Below, in pieces: positions 58,187 through 64,000 of a stretch of DNA of 64,000 nt. The notes below the pieces were generated by a model. It was given only the letters and a program-made list of their open reading frames with translations. It made no database searches and had not been told where the DNA came from. The stretch's first letter is position 1, and each line of letters opens with the position of its first letter. The stretch is taken from contig NW_024037055.1 in assembly GCF_015706575.1 (NCBI RefSeq), positions 12,376,262 through 12,440,261 on the forward strand, read 5' to 3'. The position numbers were made by a program, and so were the translations under genes. This DNA is from Patiria miniata (taxonomy: Eukaryota > Echinodermata > Asteroidea > Valvatida > Asterinidae).

Positions 58187-58605
58187 GTTTTGGTTTTTAG
58201 TTTGTTGATTCGATGATTTCTTCGAAGGCTTGGCCGACCTTTTCTTCTGCTTGCTCGATGTGATCTTGCTGCATGGCTGGCTTCTTGGCTGGCTTGAGCT
58301 TGGTTGACTTGGCTGGCATGGCTTGGTGGAGGATTTCTTGACAGATGTATATTTGACTTGGATGGCGTTTTCTTGGCAGGTTTCTTGGGTGATGACTTCT
58401 TCGGCGCGGGTTTCTTGACTTTCTTCACCATTTTGGCTTTCTTGGCTTTGCTGCAATCTTGGCTTTCATTTCCCGTTCCTTCTTGGCCTTGATTCTCTCC
58501 TTCTCCTTAGCTGCCTTAGCCTTGGCCGGCAGCCTTCTCTTTCTCCTTGGTGGTGTCAAGCTTGAACGGTGCCACCGGCTCCCTTACCTGCCATCCGAGT
58601 GAGCC
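58187..58605 (-). pseudogene. Broken histone H1 (linker histone), C-terminal half
   Basis: Minus-strand sequence upstream of the stem-loop encodes H1-like tail in more than one frame: FKLDTTKEKEKAA (end of the globular domain), AAKEKERIKAKKEREMKAKI, then MVKKVKKPAPKKSSPKKPAK. At least two single-base shifts break it (one near KAAGQG, where a stop follows, and one before MVKK), and the tail frame then degrades into Ser/Gln-rich sequence. The globular domain's 5' part was not found. As a replication-dependent H1 it would have packaged S-phase chromatin. It lies just outside the G-run array and inside the 9.3-kb segment. Confidence 0.8.
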
Positions 58606-58686
58606 TCCAACTTAATTAATTCATGTTTTATTATTTAAAAGTTTACTCTAGTATGGCTTACAAAGAAATTCTTAGGGTGGATTATC

Positions 58687-58824
58687 GGTGACTGCTCTAT
58701 GGTCCGACACCCCTATGTTCCGACAACCTAGATTGTGTTACTCCCGGTTAGGGTTAGGGTTAGGGTTAGGAATAGGAATATGTGCAGTCGGAACATAGGG
58801 GTGTCGGAACATAGAGGTGTAACC
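58687..58824. mobile_element. MITE with telomere-type repeat, copy 2
   Basis: 138 bp, ends GGTGACTGCTCTATGG and CATAGAGGTGTAACC, core GGTTAGGGTTAGGGTTAGGG (58747-58766). A perfect 8-bp duplication GGATTATC lies at 58679-58686 and 58825-58832, which points to a hAT-type transposase. It is the reverse complement of the copy at 54983. Confidence 0.9.
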
Positions 58825-58832
58825 GGATTATC

Positions 58833-61335
58833 TGGATCCGCACGTCCGTACCCCCGTGGGCGTACCAAACACCTCCCTTATACATTCTATAGGCATGCAA
58901 AAAGAAAACATATCTTTTTTCGCCTCTTTGGCCGACGTTCTGACTTGGTGGGTCCTTTTTCCGCAAGTTCAGAATATTTTCTCTAAAAATTGGAGCAAAC
59001 TACATGTATTTGAATTGCCTTCCTTTGTCAGAAACCAACAAAATAGAAACTGCATTCTCATGTTTAGACGATACACAATAACATCAGAGGAGAATAACAA
59101 TCAGTACTGAAGAACTGCTCGCTCACAAGATGCCTTTGATCACTAGTTCTCCATAATTATTTAGAGTATTTTGTATTCGGAGTATTCATCATTTTCCATC
59201 GTTTCCAATGACCTTTCAATAACATTGAACTTAAAGGAAAATCTTAAGGGCTCTGTTAAGCCTCATAGGTCAGACGCATATAGGCCCCGGCCAAGTCCGG
59301 CAAAATCTTATAATAGGCCTAATATAAAGCTCAAGTTATGGGCCTCATATTATAAGGCTCATAACTTGAGCCTTATATTAGGCGGGGGCGCGTGGCGGGG
59401 ATCCGCGTTTATCATCGCCGGGAGTCGGACTTGCGATATATGGCCCCAACTTTGATAGTATAGCCTCCCATGCAGCTACGGAACAACTCGAAATTTCGGT
59501 TAATCAGGGTATAGGCTATATTATGTTGTTTTATTTCGTAATACTATGCAGTTTTCTTTGACCACGGAGGAATGGTTTGAATTTCAAGTTTTGAGTTATC
59601 AGTGTTGACTTTATCGAGATTTCGCTTATTCCAATTTGTCAGTGTTTTCACGAAGAGGTGAATCTGCCGCAATAGGTGTTAGGGTCTAATGGTTAGGGTT
59701 AGGTTTGGGGAACAGGTATAACATAATGCACCCGTTGAACTTGCAGTGGTTGTCAGAAAAGGGGTTTTAAGTTGGTCACGATTTGGAATAAACATTTCGC
59801 CTACTACTGACTAATTTTTGAAACACAGATGAAACTTCAAAGATGTACCAATTACAGAATAATGGAACAACATTATTGTGAGGTACCGGTATCGAAACTA
59901 ATCCCCATAGATGTTTGTCTGGTCGTGAAAACTGAATCCCACACACTTGTTGTTTTGGCAAATTGCCGATACCCATTCCCCTTGGCACGAGTTTGTCTCT
60001 TCGTGAAAAATCAAAAGACATTCAGGTGAAGTTTTCTCAACATTGATTGTTATGATTTCGTTGATTTTATCTGATTTTGACCCAGACTTTTTTCCAAAAA
60101 AATGTTCGTTGCGTGCATTTACCAATTTCAGCCGGAACAAGAATTTTGAAAAAAGGTATGACTTTTGGACTGATAATTTAGTCCCTCCGTGGAAACGCTG
60201 AAAACTTCTTGTAATTTGATTCAAAAATTTCAAAACTATCTTTTTAAAAGACTTGTCATGCTTACTGGTTACTGCTTACTTACTTTGATTCGATTTTTAA
60301 AGAACGAGTTTTTGACTATGTATTAGCCTGGGGGGAGGGGGGAAAAGATAATCTGGAATGTTTGTTTTGCGTCTGTTCTTTGACGACTCTTTGGAATTGC
60401 CCCCATGATCTACCCCTTTTGTGAAGTTGGCATCAAGTGTATTTCCTTTTATTTTCATGCCGTTGTTGTTATAACTTCTCGACATTATTGACAAGTGGTG
60501 AACAAGTTCATATTCGTATTTCTATTAGTCATCTAAGTTAAAAACAAACACATTCTTGTCCTGGCGTAAAATCAAAGAGTAAAAACAGCATGCAAGAACT
60601 GACAACAGTATAACTTACATTTAAATTAACCTGTGAATAAAATATACCTGTAAAAACATAATAATTTTTAAAATGATAACATAAAGACTGACAGCAAAAA
60701 GACCCAATGCTTATCCGCCCTGGGCTAGCACTATGACAAAGAAATATAACTTTAAAAATATGCCCGGGAAAAAAGGGGAAAAAAATTTAAAACGATTTTT
60801 TTCCATCGTCGTAAAAACCACAGGTGCAGATTTTGAAAAGTTAGTAAACTTAAATACGATAGTGTGTTTTCCAGTGGTTAACTCACAACAAATGATGTAG
60901 GAATCTAAACGGTCTTTCATAATTGCTGTATTATTATGTTACTTTGAATATACATGTAATCCCATTGCATTTTGGTCAAAAATAAAGTGAAGCTTCAAGT
61001 CTAAGTCAAACTCCGATTTTAAAAATTGACTTGAACTTGAAGCTCGCCGATCCCTGGATCATCCAATACATGTACATACACGTATACGCATTTGTATGCA
61101 GCATGTATGCATAGTGCCTTGCCGTGGCGTGGGAACGTATCAGATTACATATCGGCCGACCGCAATATCGATCGGTTCAAAAATAGATGGTCCGCGCGGG
61201 AATTGACCTGGATTGACCCGCAAACGTTCGGGTTGTCTGTGACGTAGGCAAGTCACCGACATATTTTTCTAAAAATGACTGCAAGTGCGCAGGCGTGCAA
61301 ATTCCCGCACGATGCATAGGCCAAGTTCGTATGTG
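58833..61335. other. Noncoding interval, hairpin at 59318-59382
   Basis: No gene recognised. A hairpin with 23-bp arms (CCTAATATAAAGCTCAAGTT and complement) lies at 59318-59382, and a short TTAGGG-like patch near 59690-59702. The 61130-61330 part is CpG-rich. Confidence 0.5.
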
Positions 61336-61657
61336 CCCCGCGGCGCACTCCGAGCGATCGAACCCGAAAATGACTGCGATATCAGCGCGCGTGCTCGCTT
61401 CAAGTGTAGGTTGGCTCAGTGCGGAAAGGGCATATTTTTCATCATTTGGCCTAAAAACAGACAGAATCCACCGATGTTTGTTGGGTGCACATAACGTGAG
61501 TATGTCATGAGGTATTGTACGGAGTTTAGGGGCAAACTGTGCAGCGGTTCTGTGGGAAATAGCTTATTTGGAATGGACGTTTTTGTACTTAATTAGTGTT
61601 TTGTGTTGACAACAATTTTGCGGGCTTCTGACTCTATGAGGCTCATAGTTCTAGGAG
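61336..61657 (-). repeat. Right 0.34-kb inverted repeat of the 9.3-kb segment
   Basis: Reverse complement of 52380-52722, from CCCCGCGGCGCACTCCGAGC to CTCATAGTTCTAGGAG, lacking the 15-nt block of the left copy. Confidence 0.9.
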
Positions 61658-61659
61658 TA

Positions 61660-62439
61660 GGTTGATTGCCCTCAATAAACCTTCTCAGCGCTACTTGTAT
61701 AGTAATTGTAATGTACTATGCGTCATGCTCCACTGCACCCCCACTCCTAGCTGGAGTTACCCAGCCCTGAGTTTTATCATTGGGTTGTCATCTAGGGCTG
61801 GAGCGAGTTTTTCTCGTAACTTGTAATATAGGCAAAAATTTTTGGAAAATGTTCAATTTTGTCCCCGTTACACACTAATTGCAACTGCAACTCACCCCAA
61901 ACTTGCCTGGAATAACCATTACACAGGTCCTTGAAGTAAAAAACGATGAAGATTCAGCCTACAATTGCAGTGAAAAAAGGAGGAATAACCGCTAACCTGA
62001 CAACCTTGCAGGCATGGCGAGGACTGCAATTGGATTTGTGCACAAAAAAATTGTGTACAATGAATGGCGGTCGATTACCATGCACAGCGTGCTGGTAGTG
62101 GTACTAGTGGTTTTTGCCGGCTGCGCTGGCTGTTGGCGCATGACGTCACGCGGAAGCGTAACACCCAATGACTGTTTCATGCACTATCGGTTGCCGTTCC
62201 AGTACCGCAGCTGTGATGCGAGTGGTAAACCTCATATTAGTACGGGATACGGGGTGGACTTTAGCAGATGCGCACGCGTGTTGTTTTGGTTGAGCATCCA
62301 AGCGTGACTCCGTATCCGCGTATCCGGATACGAGGTGGAATACATGTAGGTGAGTGGCGGGGTATTCTGCAATTGTGCCACAATAAAAGAAGAATTCTTA
62401 TTTTTAGGGGATGGGAAAAAAAAAACCTAAGAAATGTCG
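61660..62439. other. Noncoding interval
   Basis: No gene recognised. Moderately CpG-rich around 62090-62340, with no supported open frame. Confidence 0.4.
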
Positions 62440-63043
62440 CCAGCGTAAACCTAGCTCAATGCAGTGACAACTGGTTCCTGCCATGCCATGCAGGGGCCAA
62501 TTTAGAAGACATGATGAAAATGCGGTAACCAGTCTGTGCATGGCTATGCGATCTATAGCGCTAGCATGGCTATGCATTGCAGGCCGGTGTATGTATTTTC
62601 CGTGTTCAAGAGTTCATTTTGAGATCGCACTTATCGTATTTGGAGTGATACATGCAGCGTTTTTCCCGAAATATTTGACCGTTAAAACAAGGTCTGTCGG
62701 CCGCGGGCCACACATGCACAGTGCATCACACACTTCGGAGTTTTGGCCAGCTTCCCGTCTTGACTAGCATTGTGCATATGATGCGAACAACCTGAATTTT
62801 CCATTATTTTTTAAGAATTATCGAACGTAAATTTATGGACATTAATTAAGGTAGGTTTTATTCACTTTTTGTGGCCATTTTGTGTATAGCTTTCTTAGTG
62901 CAATGGAAATAGTTAAGGCTAAAACTTTGCATATAATTGAATACTCCATTCAATCTGCATAAAAAAATTTGGCCCCCCCCCAAAAAATTCCGACCCTATT
63001 TTTGAAAAGCATGTAATCGGAAGCAGAAGTTTTTTTTTTCAGC
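62440..63043. mobile_element. PIF/Harbinger-like element, copy 2
   Basis: Colinear with 16500-17213 (CAATTTAGAAGACATGATGA; GCGGGCCACACATGCACAGT; GTAATCGGAAGCAGAAG), with a deletion of about 100 bp near 62585. The right end keeps the poly-T and AGCC followed by TTA. The left end is lost. Confidence 0.75.
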
Positions 63044-63218
63044 CTTACTACATCCACAAGAAAAACTTTTTTCAAACTTTGATTTATTACCGATGCAGAT
63101 TGCTAGATGTCTGCAGTTGTAATCTGGTATTTGAACATGTACACAGTGGTTTGCATACTGGATGGTGTTTACAATTTACATTTCCCAGCCTTGGATTTAC
63201 TAGTCTGTGTCTATTTAC

Positions 63219-63331
63219 AGTCTGTGCCTGATGGAGGTCAAAGATTGACCTTTTATAACAATAGATTTATGCAAATTAGTCAGGCACAGTATAGTCAGCT
63301 GATGCATGAATTGCTCTCAACATTTATGTAA
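63219..63331 (+). CDS. Possible terminal exon of an unidentified plus-strand gene
   Basis: After an acceptor-like CTATTTACAG the frame reads SVPDGGQRLTFYNNRFMQIS and QAQYSQLMHELLSTFM, then stops TAA. An AATAAA at 63431-63436 could be its polyadenylation signal. The peptide is not one I recognise and no partner exon was found, so this rests on local signals only. Confidence 0.35.
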
Positions 63332-63436
63332 AGCACACTAACACAGCGTCAAAAGCTGATGGTCATGTGACTAAATGGTGTGATCAGGTGATCAAGGCAT
63401 TTTCACAGTCAACAAGCTACATTATTTACCAATAAA

Positions 63437-64000
63437 CATGTGTCAAAGTCACTGAGGTACGTGACTTGAAACCATAGAAGAACAAATGTTTGTGCATTGG
63501 TGCTCAATTGAAAGAATGTATATTGACTGTACTGATTGTACTTTGTTATTTGGCCATATTGCAACAGCTGTTCATGTGTTTATTCTGAGTCAGATAAAAT
63601 TTGCTGTCAGGTTAAGTGAATTTCAGGATTGTAGATGCACGTACATGTTTAAGTCCCAGATTTTTTTAAGTTCAAAGATTGTTCCAATGAGTAAATTATT
63701 AATTTTTGGATTTGGGTTTGGTAAATTCAGAATATTTTTGTAGTTAGGATTTATATTAGACTTCGCATATGAAATGTCTTTTTCTTGTTGAGCCTCTGGA
63801 CTGCCATAGATATGTTGCTGTTGTTGCATGATGTCTACAAAAGATTTATGCTTTTCCATTCTGAGGAATGTTAACATTGTATTTGAAACATGAACCTGAC
63901 ACATGTATACATGTACATGTAGGCCCTACATATATTATATATTTTGAACAGTAGAGATGTACATGTTTTAGAAGTACATGTTCTGGATTTTATCTCTTTG
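63437..64000. other. AT-rich right edge
   Basis: No gene supported. A minus-strand frame at 63623-63904 contains MQQQQHIYGSPEAQQEKD but has no conserved match I know. Confidence 0.35.

Larger units (their letters stand above)
52380..61657. mobile_element. Candidate 9.3-kb inverted-repeat-bounded transposon or segment
   Basis: Bounded by near-identical 0.34-kb inverted repeats with TA immediately outside each end (52378-52379 and 61658-61659). Contents: a 9-bp-duplication MITE, a four-unit tandem array with G runs, two MITEs with telomere-type repeats, and a histone H1 remnant. No transposase frame found. It may be one large non-autonomous element or two independent copies of a smaller one in opposite orientation. 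Confidence 0.45.

Noticed and set aside
52380-61657. Polinton or other large virus-like element
   Set aside because: Long inverted ends are present, but no capsid, family B polymerase, integrase or ATPase frame was seen, and the interior is repeats and a histone remnant.
63623-63904. Coding exon with a glutamine run on the minus strand
   Set aside because: No clear splice signals, and the frame dissolves into low-complexity Asn/Pro sequence.

Overview
The window is animal nuclear DNA: AT-rich, with long GT-AG introns, tRNA-derived SINEs, LINE remnants and dozens of small DNA transposons. The dominant gene is recognisably metazoan, and the repeat landscape (tRNA-headed SINE with an ATT tail, GGGCCCAATTTCAT-type MITEs, Tigger, hAT and Harbinger derivatives, short TTAGGG tracts, a histone H1 remnant with a histone 3' stem-loop) looks like a marine invertebrate deuterostome such as an echinoderm, hemichordate or cephalochordate. 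The species cannot be fixed from the sequence alone.

About 72 percent of the window (48623 down to 2393, minus strand) is one complete gene, POLA1, the catalytic subunit of DNA polymerase alpha-primase. I could place all 38 coding exons. Every junction is GT-AG, the phases all agree, and the spliced frame is 4551 nt (1516 codons plus stop). Polymerase motifs A, B and C, the KKKY motif and both C-terminal four-cysteine modules are present. A consensus E2F site lies about 26 bp upstream of the start codon.

The introns carry most of the repeats. Intron 10 (30779-38263) holds a truncated LINE, a tRNA-headed SINE, a MITE and a 454-codon open frame with a coiled coil and a C-terminal BEN domain. 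That frame has a splice acceptor at its 5' edge whose phase matches POLA1 exon 10. Intron 34 holds a 34-bp minisatellite of about 30 units. Introns 1, 8, 20, 24, 26, 28, 32 and 35 hold transposons with readable target-site duplications.

The upstream third (48624-64000) has no convincing complete gene. It starts with the POLA1 promoter and a 2.96-kb TA-flanked transposon. Next comes a 9.3-kb segment bounded by near-identical 0.34-kb inverted repeats. Inside it are a four-unit tandem array whose units each end in a G-run half (about 53.2-58.1 kb), two copies of a MITE that carries telomere-type repeats, and a broken histone H1 gene. Outside it are a second copy of a Harbinger-like element and a possible terminal exon of a plus-strand gene near 63.2-63.4 kb.

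No retrovirus-like or capsid-bearing element was recognised.
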